This document shows positions 33,081 through 44,122 of a stretch of DNA of 64,000 nucleotides, in pieces (the stretch's first letter is position 1; every line of letters starts with the position of its first letter). Position numbers and translations under genes: made by a program. The notes beneath the pieces are model-generated. The model saw only the letters and a program-made list of their open reading frames with translations. It had not been told where the DNA came from and made no database searches. Source of the stretch: Ligustrum vulgare. Taxonomy: Eukaryota; Streptophyta; Magnoliopsida; Lamiales; Oleaceae. The stretch lies in NCBI GenBank assembly GCA_963555705.1, contig OY743171.1:17421352-17485351 (forward strand), given 5' to 3'.

Positions 33081-35030
33081 ATTCTAACGGCTAAACCTTA
33101 ACATATATATTGATTGATCACATTCTTAAAACTAAAATCAAGAAGATTGACCAAAATAAAACTTTGTAATCCAGAATTAGTGAAACTTGACGTCCATACC
33201 AAAATATACTGTAGAAATACTAAAACTTTGACAGAATCTTTCTGGAAAGATTCACAAACGAAATCCTTTCTAAATATGCTGACATTTCCTTTAAAATCGA
33301 AGGATCAACTTAAATCCTGTAATCCATACTTATATATTGTAATCAAGTATTCAGCATCATACACTCATCTTGAAACTAACGCCAAGGTACAAATTTAAGA
33401 ATCCATACTTTCAAAATCATCATGACAACAATACTCTAACCAAGTATTTTATAAATAAATCATTGACCTATCATCAATGAATAAGACTTTTGTGATTCAT
33501 ATAAGATTCCTCATCAAGTTCACTTAACCCAAAGATACAATCCCATTATAAGTAAAAGTCACACAACTGACCTCAAATAATCATATCAATCTCTCTAAGA
33601 TTACAGTATAATAACCATCATATATATCACATGAACATTTATACATCAATAAATCACGAAAATCCTATATATACCAATCTCTCAATCTCTATAAATCTTA
33701 AATTCTGCCATTGTCACTCTTTCTGCACACTACTCCATAATAAGTAATCATTCTGAAGTCTTATTCTCATCTTCTACAAATTCTATCCACAAGGACAATT
33801 GCCTAAAGTTTCATTTCTTATTTTTGAATCAAGATACCATCAATAATAATCTCCACAATTTCATGGTATGTACTATCATAAACTTTCCTCCGATCAGATG
33901 CATTACTTCTGCAATACTTGTATAAATCTAGGACCTGGTAAAGTTTCTTTCATCAATTTCATCCAACAATCTCTCATATGATATTTTAGTATCATCAATG
34001 AAAACTTAACGTACCTCAGTGAATCATTCAAATTACGATGAAACCTGATTTATTTTCCATGACTGAGATTCATCTTTCTTCGAATTCCACTTAAAACCAA
34101 ATATAGCATAACTTATTCATGGAAAGTCAACTTATTTCATAATTTCAATACATTATCACCTTCAGTTCTCATCATCACATTATTCCTTACAATCATCTAT
34201 TATACCTTTTATATACAATTGACCTTATGACAAGCATTATCTCATATAATCCCAAACATTCAATCGCATGTCCCCAATTTCTCACTTTGAATAAATGGTT
34301 ACTCCTTTAAGGCATCTCACCATAAAATACTTTCAATATCTCCCAATAATGATAACTGACTTTCCCAAATAATCATATTGCATGTAAATAATCAAATCTT
34401 TAACACATCATCTACCAATCAACTTCCAAAATAAATCAACAGTATTATCACTTACCATCATAATTTATAATATTCTCCAATATAAGTGATCATTCCTTAC
34501 TAGTGATCAATCCGTTCCCAAGAAAAATTAAGATTCTTCCCAATAACGCCATAATACTTGTCTTCACTCATCTTTTCAAAATATAACTTATCGTTTCCCA
34601 ATGTATGGATCAAATCATCACATAACTTCAGGTATACCTTGGTATCTCAGAAAACCAATCCATAATTCCTCAACCTAACAATTTCAAATCATAATTTCCA
34701 ATATCAATATCTCACTTCCTTCGATACATTAGTTGGTTCAAAAGACTACTCATACTTATAAATATATGCCACAAATCATATTCCCAAAATTTAATCACAA
34801 GACCAAACTACATAATAAATTTCTCTCAAAATAGAGGAATAATTCACTTACTCAACACAATATCCATTACTTAATTCCCAATAACTAAGAACCAAATCTT
34901 TAAACCTCTAATTTCATAGTTCTTCTCATAAAAGTCTCAATAAAATCATATCACTTCTAATCTCAACATCTCTTCACAACTTCATAAAACTGGTTTTGCC
35001 ATGTCTAAATTCAATTATGCAAAGTCTCAT
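33081..35030. other. Unrecognised AT-rich filler inside the Tekay element
   Basis: About 1.95 kb replaces the RT core, RNase H and integrase core. No frame longer than about 94 codons and no motif was found on either strand. On the plus strand G is strikingly rare while C is common (runs of CAT, TCA, CAA), a strong strand skew unlike the flanks. It could be foreign DNA or heavily decayed sequence. Confidence 0.6.
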
Positions 35031-36130
35031 AAAACCATCTTTCTTCTTCATGTATAGCTCCTGAGCACCCCATGGCAAAAAGTTAGGTCGAACAAAACCT
35101 TTGTTCATGAGATTATATAGTTGCACCTTGAGCTCTTTTAAGTTACGAAGGAGCCATCCGATATTATACCTTGGATACTAGAGTTGCGCACTTAATCGAT
35201 GACGAATTCAATTTCTCTTTTAGGTGGTAAATCACAAAGATCTTCTGAGCACATCTTTAGTCATTCTCGAATAACAGAAATTTGTTCGAGAGAAGTATTC
35301 ACCTTAGACACTTCAATTATTGCAACCGGTAGGTTTAATAACTCTTATTCATCAATTGACGAGTCTTCATCACTGAAAATATCGAAATAGAAAGTTCTAC
35401 CTTTACCTCAACAAGGCGAAAAAGGATTTCATTTGAAGGTTCAAATACCACCTTAACGTAGCCAGTGATTGAAACCTTATACCATAATAATCATCTCATT
35501 CCTAGTATGACATCAAGTTTGTGGGTATTCAGTGTTATGAAATCCATCATCTACTCCTTCCCATTCACCATGATTGGGACATTTCTCAACACATAACTTT
35601 AGTTCAACAATTCTTCAAATGGCGTTGACAATATAAACTTGGTCTCCAGCTATTGAAATGGGTAAATCAATTTTCCTATAATTGTGGGACTATCAAATGA
35701 GTGGGTAGTCCTGATATCAAACACGATAAGTGCTTAATACTGAGTTCGATGACTTCTCAACTTCTCGTTTGGACATTGTATACTCTCATGCCGATATACC
35801 ATTCATATCCATTTCTTATTTCACAAAAAGATCTAATAAACGGCACCCAAATTCTTAATAATCATTACTTTCTCACTTCCTCATTTACATAACCAAGGTA
35901 TACTCGTCATATTCACGTCATATTCACTGACAACATTCTTAACCTTTCACTTTACAACATTACATATTAACATGCAAACATTTACAATACTGGAAACATT
36001 ACCAAGCATTTAACAATTTAAACAGAAATTTAACCTTACCAGATGATCGAGGGAGAAGCACTTGAGGCATGACTCAGTACCCGAACCATTTTCAAATAAA
36101 TTTTAAAAGTCTACAGAATCGCTTTTAAAA
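35031..36130 (-). pseudogene. Tekay protease-like region and start of RT
   Basis: RT starts as ELKELKVQLYNLMNKGFVRP then PWGAQ (about 35125-35060) and stops at the edge of the filler. Sequence up to 36050 has the position of the protease and linker but is full of stops, so that part is assigned by position. Gag is not present between here and the primer site. Confidence 0.65.
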
Positions 36131-36136
36131 CTCTTA

Positions 36137-36148
36137 GCTCTGATACCA
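36137..36148 (-). other. Tekay primer-binding site
   Basis: TGGTATCAGAGC on the minus strand, complementary to initiator tRNA-Met, four bases from the LTR end. Confidence 0.92.
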
Positions 36149-36152
36149 AAAA

Positions 36153-37962
36153 TGTAACACCCCAAGTTCAAGAATCTTAAACCTAGGTGTTAACTCCCCT
36201 TTTTCTTTTAATGCGGAAATAAATCGTTTAAACATTAAAATGCGGAATTTAAATATCGTTTACATGACAAAAATGTTCATTTATCTATTATAAAATTTTA
36301 GAAAAATTTCGGCAGAGTCTCCTCTATAAATTGGACATAGCCAACCTGTAGAGGGACATCAAAAACCATTTTAAAATTTAAAACATCCATCACATCTCAA
36401 TCACATTCATCATCTCCAAAACCAATTCATACATTTCCCAAAGTCCTCAATCATAAGATTTTTCAAAACATCATCAAACATTGACCATTGAAATAAAGGT
36501 ACTTTAACCTCTAATACGTTCCATACTTAATCAAAATAACTTCAACCAAACCATTATCAATAATAATGAATGAAGAAATAAATTTAAATGATAACTCAAA
36601 TGAATTTAAACTTTATTAATTAAGGCGACAACGGGTACTGTCGGAGTTAGCCGCCAAGTGTTCTCCTCGGATCACCTAACTTTCGTTACCTGAAATATTG
36701 GGGAGGGATTGGGGTGAGCTAAAGCTCAGTAAGTAAACTGTATGCATGAATGCATGCTTATGACATGAATGCTTTTCGAAATTCCGTGTATGTATCCCCA
36801 TTTACATTACTTTCCAGAACTTTCAAACTTTTCAACTTTCGTTCCACATTTCAAAACTTTCAATTCATTTCCATCGTGAGCTCACTTGATGTAACTTCTA
36901 GTCAATCAGCATACAATGGGCAATTACTTATTTAGAACCAGATTAACATGCGCATTTCCACCGCAAAGCGGTTTAACATTCACTTTCCCACCGCAAAGCG
37001 GTGTAACATTCACTTTCCCACCGCAAAGCGGTGTAACATTACATTCGGGTACGCCGGTCCCCCGCGCCCCATTTCCCACTCGCACCTTTCATGACATAGA
37101 AGTACACCCATTCTTTCAAAAACTTGGGATACATACTTTTTTGACAAAAATTTGCACTTTGACACATTCCTTTCATGAAAACATTTGACTTTCTCATTTC
37201 GGTGCCAATGCATGCTTGATGATGCAATGACATGTAACGTGCATGCTTGAACATTCTTCTCAATAACATATGTTTTCCTAAAGTAAATGCGATTCATCAA
37301 GGCAAGTAATTTGCACGACAGTCATTTACACATAACTTTCACATTTACATTCGACTTTGATGCAAATAAGGGGGAGTTTACTTACTTGATTTCCTTAATA
37401 TTTACCGTTTTCTTGATTTGCAAGTGGAGGAGCCTCGACTGCCCGTGTCGTCAATGTACCAAAAGTCCTAATTATTCACATTCATCAATAAACATGACTC
37501 TCAGTTCACAACCACGTTCGTTATTCATTTTAATACTAATCGAAAATTGACCTAGATTAAAACTTCAATTTAACCTAATTGTGGTCTTCAACTATGAACA
37601 ACACATACATTATCACATTCGAAATAGGAATTTAATTACATATACTATAGGAATTTTTTTTTTTTTTTTTGATCCTTTAATTTCAAACTCAGATAACTAT
37701 ATCGACTTAAACCAAAATCTACCAAATTCTTATTAGCAACTCTAACCATTCATGAATTTTTCCAAAGTATAAAATTACAAATTTCCACTCATAGTTAAAC
37801 ACGAACAAAAAAACTAATAAGCTTAAATTCATAATTTATCAAAATTTTAAACAAGGTATTTTTCACAAATTCTAAATCTGAAAATTCTCAATACATACAC
37901 ACATGCATATAAAAACATATACATATATTCCACTAAATGAATCAAATGTATACATACATACA

Positions 37963-37993
<31 letters not shown>

Positions 37994-38195
37994 TGCCCAA
38001 AATATGGATTTAACTGTTTAAATTTCGAAATTGAATTATAACCCAAATCTGAAAATTCTGAAATCTTTACTTACATATATAAACATTACCCATTTTTAAG
38101 TTTCACATCTAAGACAACTAGAAATCCAATTTCCCAAATTCAAAAAATCTGAAATTTGTTTCATAAGATGAAAATCTGAAGATTACAGATACAGG

Positions 38196-38269
<74 letters not shown>

Positions 38270-38932
38270 ACACACACACTCCCTAATATATATAAAATTT
38301 CGTATATACATACAATCGTGTGTATGGGGAATTTGTGCGTGCATGTATCGTGCATAGGTGAAGAAGGGAAGCGTGGGTGCCTTACCGGTGGTGGTTGGTG
38401 ACAGTGAGGGAGGCAGTAGCAGCGACGTCGCCGTGAGAGGCGAGACAGAGAGAGGTGAGGAGGGCGAGTCTGAGAGAGCGACTTCGTGAGGGAGAGACCG
38501 AGAGAGTGAGATGAGGAAGAGCGGGTGAGAGAGAGAGGAATGAGGGTTAGGTTTAAATTGTTTAAGTTTTGGAAATTTGCAATTTAGTCCCTCGGCTCTC
38601 ATAAATTGGTAATTTAAGTCCACGACCCTCAAATAAAATTCCAACGTGTCACCAAACTTTTCCCAACTTCAATTTAACACAATAAAAATAGAATTTAGCA
38701 TGCCTAGGCAATAAATTTAATTAATCACATAAAATTGCACGTAAACTGTTAAAATAAAAATTTATAAACTTTTAATTGGTACATTGATCGAGACGGCATC
38801 CAGTCCTTCCAATGCAAAATAATTCAAATAAAACCATAATAACCATAATATTAGTTAAATCATTTATAATGATATTAATATAAACTTTACGTGACAATCA
38901 AGAAAGCATGTAAATCGAAATGCGGTATTACA
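36153..38932 (-). repeat. Tekay LTR (sense 5' LTR)
   Basis: 2780 bp, nearly identical to the other LTR. Differences are mostly longer T, CATA and AT runs ((AT)n at 38197-38266) plus scattered single bases. The splice-donor-like GTAAGG is at 38385-38380. Confidence 0.95.
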
Positions 38933-38937
38933 GGGAG

Positions 38938-39511
38938 TCATCAGGATGACGTCGTACGGGTATAGTGAGAGTCATATGAAGGTTGTGTATGTCCAATATG
39001 AGGATTCGTCACTCCTGGGTAGTAGGAGATTATAACCTATATTTCGCTCACTTAAGTTGATGTAAATTCCTCGGCCGGGGTGAAGTTATGAGTTGAAAAA
39101 GGTGTTTTTAGTCATAACAAGATCAACTAAGATAAGAAGTGAATAACATAATTGGTTGAAATGAGATTGACGCTATCCATATCTCTTAACCAATTGGGTT
39201 ATATTGATGAAGGGATTGTATTTCCATGGTAATCACACATGAACTGGTCTTGTCATGCCACATGACTTTTCCTTTCACATGGATTGCCTTGACACATTGC
39301 TAGATGTCAATCTAGGACAGCGACGTGAATTAATCGATCTTGGTGAGTCGAGGATGAATTAGAAATAGAGATTTAAATTCATCTTATTCCAATCAGATTG
39401 AAATAATAATAATAATAGCACGACGTTTGCTATTGTGAATGGAACCTAATGGGTCACACACAAAAAGCGAGAATTGAATACCTGGAATTGGATCTTGTCC
39501 AAGTGGGAGAT
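38938..39511 (+). other. Copia A 3' interior, continuation after the nested Tekay
   Basis: Non-coding. It resumes with GTCATCAGGATGACGTCG and ends with the polypurine tract AAGTGGGAGAT at 39501-39511 next to the 3' LTR. It is 3' untranslated sequence of Copia A. Confidence 0.85.
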
Positions 39512-39997
39512 TGTTAGAATTAATGTACAAGCCCAATTGTTGGGCCTGACTTTACAATTAGATTAATTAATATGATTAATTAATTAATTAAGGCCCATTA
39601 AAAGCCCTATTGTCACTAGGGTTAGGGTTTTGAGGTGCACATATTAATATGTGCACTATTGTAAAGAGAATCATGATAGTCGCTTTTCTGTAATATTCTA
39701 GCGCATGATTTTTCTCTTGCTAGGACAAAGAGAAAAATTAATTCTCTCGAATCCATTCCAAAGGTTGGAGATTGATGGAGTTCCAGAATCAACTCCCTGT
39801 GTGGATTTCTGTTAGAGGCTGGACAATTGGACAACTGGTGGTGACAAGTTTGTACCTCCTGTTTCAGATTTCAGATTCACGGCGTTCATCAAAGGTATTA
39901 TTCTAATCACAAATTTTATCTAAGTGCAAGGTTGATCCGGGTTATGGTTTCGCGTTTGTTTAATTTCCGCTGTGCTTATATGTATCGAAACCTTACA
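39512..39997 (+). repeat. Copia A 3' LTR
   Basis: 486 bp, matches the 5' LTR with about ten substitutions. Followed by the CCAAC duplication. Confidence 0.93.
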
Positions 39998-40046
39998 CCA
40001 ACATCTAAGCAGGTCACAAAATGCTCAAACCAATAGGCATTTTGGC

Positions 40047-40100
40047 CCAACAAATGATTAGCGCACTAGTTACCAACAAAACCAAGTCACAAATATTTTG
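40047..40100 (+). repeat. Outlying unit of the 39 bp repeat
   Basis: AACAAATGATTAGCGCACTA to CACAAAT: the repeat word at 40047 recurs at 40086, a 39 bp step. The unit matches those at 40924-41130 (ACTAGTTA-CCAACAAAACC). Confidence 0.8.
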
Positions 40101-40621
40101 TACTAAGGTTACATTATTGTTTGGATTATATGTAAGAAGTGAACCTGCTGATGTTGATCTTCTAGGCCATATAATTCGACATCCAAAATCTGGATTCAAC
40201 AGGCCATATCCTGATTTTTTCTTAGGTGAGATTTCAGTTGTATCAAACACAATTCCCTAGGAACAATAACTTGGCTACTGTAATGCAAGTACAAAGGGAT
40301 CTATCTTATGGGAAAAGCAGTAAAGTTGAAAACTTGTAAGCTTTGTAAGCCAAGGAATTGAAAAACATAAAAATTTATTTAATTCATTTCACCAAAAAAG
40401 AAGATTACCCACATTTTTTAAAAAGAAAAATGAAATTCAAAAAACTGAAGAATATATAGGGAGAATGCTTGTACATGAAGGAATAATTCTACACATCAAG
40501 AGAATATGCTCGAATTTAATTGGTTATTATTATTTTAATTATTTTTCATTGCCTTCTAGATAAGGCAGTAGGCAACAACCAGCCAATCTCTCTTTTCTTG
40601 CTTTCTCTTTATAAGTAATTG

Positions 40622-40624
<3 letters not shown>

Positions 40625-40705
<81 letters not shown>
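40625..40705. repeat. (TG)n(AG)n compound microsatellite
   Basis: TG run 40625-40658, then AG run to 40705, both uninterrupted. An open frame across it is an artefact. Confidence 0.97.
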
Positions 40706-40708
<3 letters not shown>

Positions 40709-40923
40709 GCTAAAAGGAGAAAAAATAATAATTTAAACCTTCAATTTATACTTTTAATCTTCCTTTTTTTCATTTTTATTTTAATTCTTTTGTATCCGTC
40801 TCTCCAAAACTAGTCCACTATTAAATTTGAAAGGGAGACATGACATACTTTTGTTTTGACTTGGATTCAAACAGACTTAGTCATTTTTGTTTAAATTTTT
40901 TTAAAGTCACAACACATATGTAA

Positions 40924-41130
40924 GGTAACAAATGTTCAATACAATAGTTATCAACAACGCTACGTCACAAATGATTATTGCACTAGTTATCAACAAAATC
41001 AGGCCACAAATGTTTTTTTTATTACAATATGTATGTACGTTCACAAATGATCAGTGTATTAGTCATCAACAAAGCCATGTCACAAATGAACATTTCAACA
41101 ATCATCAACAAAACCAGGTCACAAATGTTC
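40924..41130 (+). repeat. 39 bp tandem repeat, six unit starts
   Basis: The word GGTCACAAATG (variants GGTAACAAATG, CGTCACAAATG, GGCCACAAATG, GTTCACAAATG, TGTCACAAATG) starts at 40924, 40963, 41002, 41039, 41078 and 41117. Steps are 39, 39, 37, 39 and 39 bp. Between words each unit has TTATCAACAAAACC or a variant. 39 is a codon multiple and one frame stays open, but word identity is higher than peptide identity. Looser copies continue to 41560. Confidence 0.9.
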
Positions 41131-42000
41131 TGAATCTCGAATAACTTCAAACCATCTCAAATCAAGATGAGGAATAACGGGGTTCACATTCTATTTTGAA
41201 GATCATAAAGGTTCTGGTTCAGTGCAATACACATCAACAAAACAAGGTTACATGTGCATTATTTCAACAAGGTACCAATCAACAACAACCTAATTTCATA
41301 GGTATATGAGTACGTCACTAACTTCTTGTCGTTCAGGTCACCTTTTCTTCGACTCAAATCATTTCACACAAAGACAAATCAAGGTCACAGATAATGAGTT
41401 TTACCAAACCTATTTTTCAAGGTCACATTTTTACATTTTTTCAGAGCACTACTGACACAAATAATAAGCACATAGTTCACATTTTCACGATGTCAAAAAA
41501 AAAAAAACACCTATCAACAATACCCAAGGTCACATGTAAATGATTATGTTACAATTGTTAAAATCCTTGATCATATTCACATATCACCCTCATTTCACCC
41601 GGCTATCGATTTTCTGATTTCATTGGAATATTATTATGAATTTCTTTTTCAACGTCATCTCTCTTCCTTTCATGACATGTGTATTCCTTCACCTTCTCTT
41701 TCCTAAATAGTGAAGTTAGGTTGATTATCTTGATTTTTACCATTTTCAACAATGGTTCTCTCCTGTTTAAAATTTTGGGCAACATAATGGATTTTTTAGA
41801 TTAGGTTGAACAACGTAATGGAGGAGATAGTGTATAGCTTGGGAGGGGTAATGGAGTGGGTGGATATTTAGGGATAGTAATATATTTTAAAATATTTCCT
41901 TCAGCAGTTAATTGCGTAAATGGCGCTTATTGGCTTCTTTATTCATATATTCTATATTATCATAATTTATTAATGAATTATTAAAATCCTAATTAAAACC

Positions 42001-42694
42001 TGAAATTTGAAGTTATATAGGTTTGACCTCATTTTTGAATTTGGTTCTTAAAATACCTTTTTGCCTGTAATTTCCACTTAATTAAAATATACCAATTTTA
42101 CAATTTCAGGGCCATATTTAATTTCATCAATATCTGGCCCAACTTCAATTTAATTCAACAGACCCAATTAGCAAATCATTTGATATTTGGCCCATTTCTT
42201 TAATTCCAAAAACCGGTCCAGATGGATTGAACCATCTTCCTTCTCCCTCCATGGTTACATTTGTGACCAAAGAGTTTTATCAGCAGCCATCTTTCTACCT
42301 TGCCATCGCCAGAGTCGAAACCTGAAAGAGGCATCGTCGTCCAGTTGTTTCATCTCCATCACCGTTGCCAAGATAACGCATCTGCAGTGCTCAAAACACC
42401 GCTGCTCCACGAACAAGCTGAAGCGGCACCAACGGTTGTCGATCCATGGCTCCAATCGCGGCGGTACCTGCTGTACCGTTGCCACCGCGATCAAGACGGG
42501 ATCGTGGCAGCTAGAGGTGCTGCCATCAACCGTCAATCCCAGGCGGCAGCACCTACTGGTGCTGCGAAATCTCGGCTCCGAAAATCACAGCGGAACTCAG
42601 TGAGTCCGCTACCTCCGCGGTTAAGGCGAGATAGCGTCATCAATGTGCTGTCATCAATAGCCAACAACAACGACAGCACGCATAGGCGTTGCTG
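42001..42694 (-). repeat. Inverted partial leader of Copia B type
   Basis: On the minus strand this resembles the Copia B leader at 44400-45130: ACAGTGCTCAAAACRCCG, GCGGTGGCAACGG-like words, GGACCGGTTTTTG-like and GGGCCA words in the same order. The GC-rich block here is 42290-42690. It ends where the Copia B 5' LTR begins, in the opposite orientation. Open frames (42187-42725) are leader shadows. Confidence 0.6.
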
Positions 42695-44107
42695 TAATCG
42701 AATTATATATGCCCATAGAGTATAACTCACGACATTTAAAATAAAATATTAATTGATTGTATTAATATGAAGTTGCGTTTGTTCACAGGTCGATTTGATA
42801 TTACAAATTGAGTGTTTAAGTTGTTAAACACAGAAAGATTCAATTTTTGATTCGATCTAAAATCAACGTTCACGATCAGTAAATAAATATGGACAATTTA
42901 TTTTGATAAGATCGTCTCGGTTTTATTAAAGTCCATCTTTGACTTTGGTAATAAAATTGAGAGTACGTTTGGAACGTATTGGACGGGACCACGTGAAATT
43001 AATTTGTGACATTGACCATACAAATTTAATTTCACTTGACTGTCGTATGTGGGACCTTAATCCTAATAGGATAATGGACTTCGATTACTAACTTAAAGTT
43101 CTTTGAGGTATCAATGGGTGAGATCAAATTGCTAATCAATATGTCGGTACTTTGGGAATTAAAGTGAACTAACGAGGAACATATATTCGTATTATGGAAT
43201 CCGTCACCTTTTAGGTATGATCATAATCTCACTGGTTCTTCTGGTGGACAGTTGAATCTGAGCTCAGTAATTCGACAGTGACTGTTGAATTCTATGATGT
43301 GATGTGATCACATTGAACTGTCAGATAGAAGATGAGAGTTGAGAATTTATGAATATTCGGAGAAGGGTATTTTGGTCATTTTAACTTGCTCCGAATATTC
43401 GAGTTGATCGACGGGGGTAACATGTAAGAACGATAAGTCAGAGGATATAATTATTGATTAATTATTTCAGTAATTTCAATTTTACTAAGAGTGGAATCTC
43501 GTTCTTTTAGTGGAATAGAACGTGATTAATAAATTAATTTTGACTGATCAAGAGTTGATCGGGTCATAATTAATTTATTGGAGCTTAATTTAATTGGGTC
43601 CGATCAGGTTCCCTCGGTGGCTTCATTATAATGGGTTTATACATGCTTATTACCTGTATTGGGTTGTGCAGAAATGGGCCTGGGTTATGGTACTAGGCCT
43701 GGTAGGGTTTTGGAGTGTAAAGAAGTTACAAATAGTCTCTCAAGACTATTTTTCTTAACATTATTGGCAAAGTGGCGAAACACACACTAAAGTGTGTAGT
43801 GTGTGTTTCCTCTTTACAAAGAAACCCTAAACCTAGTTTAACATAGGTCTTGAGAAAGGTGACCACGCACCTGCACAGCTGCCATTGGAGAACACCGAGG
43901 AAAGTTTGAGGGTTTGAAGCTTTGGTGAAATCAAGAAGCAGCGAAAAAAGATTATTGTAAAGCACGGTACAAGGGTAATATCTCTTTCTTTTTGTGTGCA
44001 CAAAATTATTTATTCCAAGTTGAATACATAGAACAGAAAATCCTGTAACGGGATGATCTATCACAAGAAATCAATTTTTGTGAGTAGAGCAACCCGGGTT
44101 CCCAACA
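42695..44107 (+). repeat. Copia B 5' LTR, altered at its first bases
   Basis: Matches the 3' LTR from GAATTATATATGCCC (42700) to TTCCCAACA (44107). The terminal TGTTG is replaced by TAATC, so the integrase-recognised end is missing. This copy could not have integrated in its present form. Confidence 0.88.
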
Positions 44108-44109
44108 AC

Positions 44110-44122
44110 TGGTGTCAGAGCC
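44110..44122 (+). other. Copia B primer-binding site
   Basis: TGGTGTCAGAGCC, one base different from the usual tRNA-Met site, two bases after the LTR. Confidence 0.8.

Larger units (their letters stand above)
29557..38932 (-). mobile_element. Tekay-type chromovirus, deletion derivative; TSD GGGAG
   Basis: Two LTRs (29557-32327, 2771 bp; 36153-38932, 2780 bp) run TGTAACACC to GGTATTACA on the plus strand. GGGAG lies on both sides (29552-29556; 38933-38937). Sense is minus: the primer site adjoins the right LTR and the polypurine tract the left one. The interior is only 3.8 kb and keeps protease-like sequence, the start of RT, the end of integrase and a chromodomain. Gag, the RT core and RNase H are missing. 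By eye there are about 11 substitutions between LTRs apart from microsatellite length changes, so insertion was recent and needed proteins from elsewhere. Confidence 0.95.
22965..39997 (+). mobile_element. Copia A, with a Tekay element nested inside; TSD CCAAC
   Basis: LTRs of 486 bp at 22965-23450 and 39512-39997 begin TGTTAGAATTAATG and end AAACCTTACA. CCAAC precedes the first (22960-22964) and follows the second (39998-40002). A tRNA-Met primer site follows the 5' LTR, and a polypurine tract AAGTGGGAGAT precedes the 3' LTR. About ten substitutions were counted between LTRs. The interior is about 6.7 kb after removing the nested element and holds a long repetitive leader and a degraded plus-strand gag-pol. 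The element is dead. Confidence 0.93.
40003..42000. other. Unassigned DNA right of Copia A
   Basis: Continuation of the 22131-22964 DNA. No gene. It holds a 39 bp repeat array (below), a compound (TG)n(AG)n microsatellite and many GTCACA words to about 41560. Open frames at 40014-40260 and 40932-41144 are products of the repeat or of chance. Confidence 0.6.

Noticed and set aside
40619..40813. 64-codon frame with Cys-Val and Glu-Arg repeats
   Set aside because: Translation of a TG/AG microsatellite.
40932..41144. 13-residue repeat protein
   Set aside because: The frame is kept only because the DNA period is 39; DNA words are better conserved than the peptide and no start context or flanking exon exists.
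42187..42730. Several frames over 90 codons on both strands
   Set aside because: GC-rich inverted Copia leader; high GC makes stops rare in all frames.
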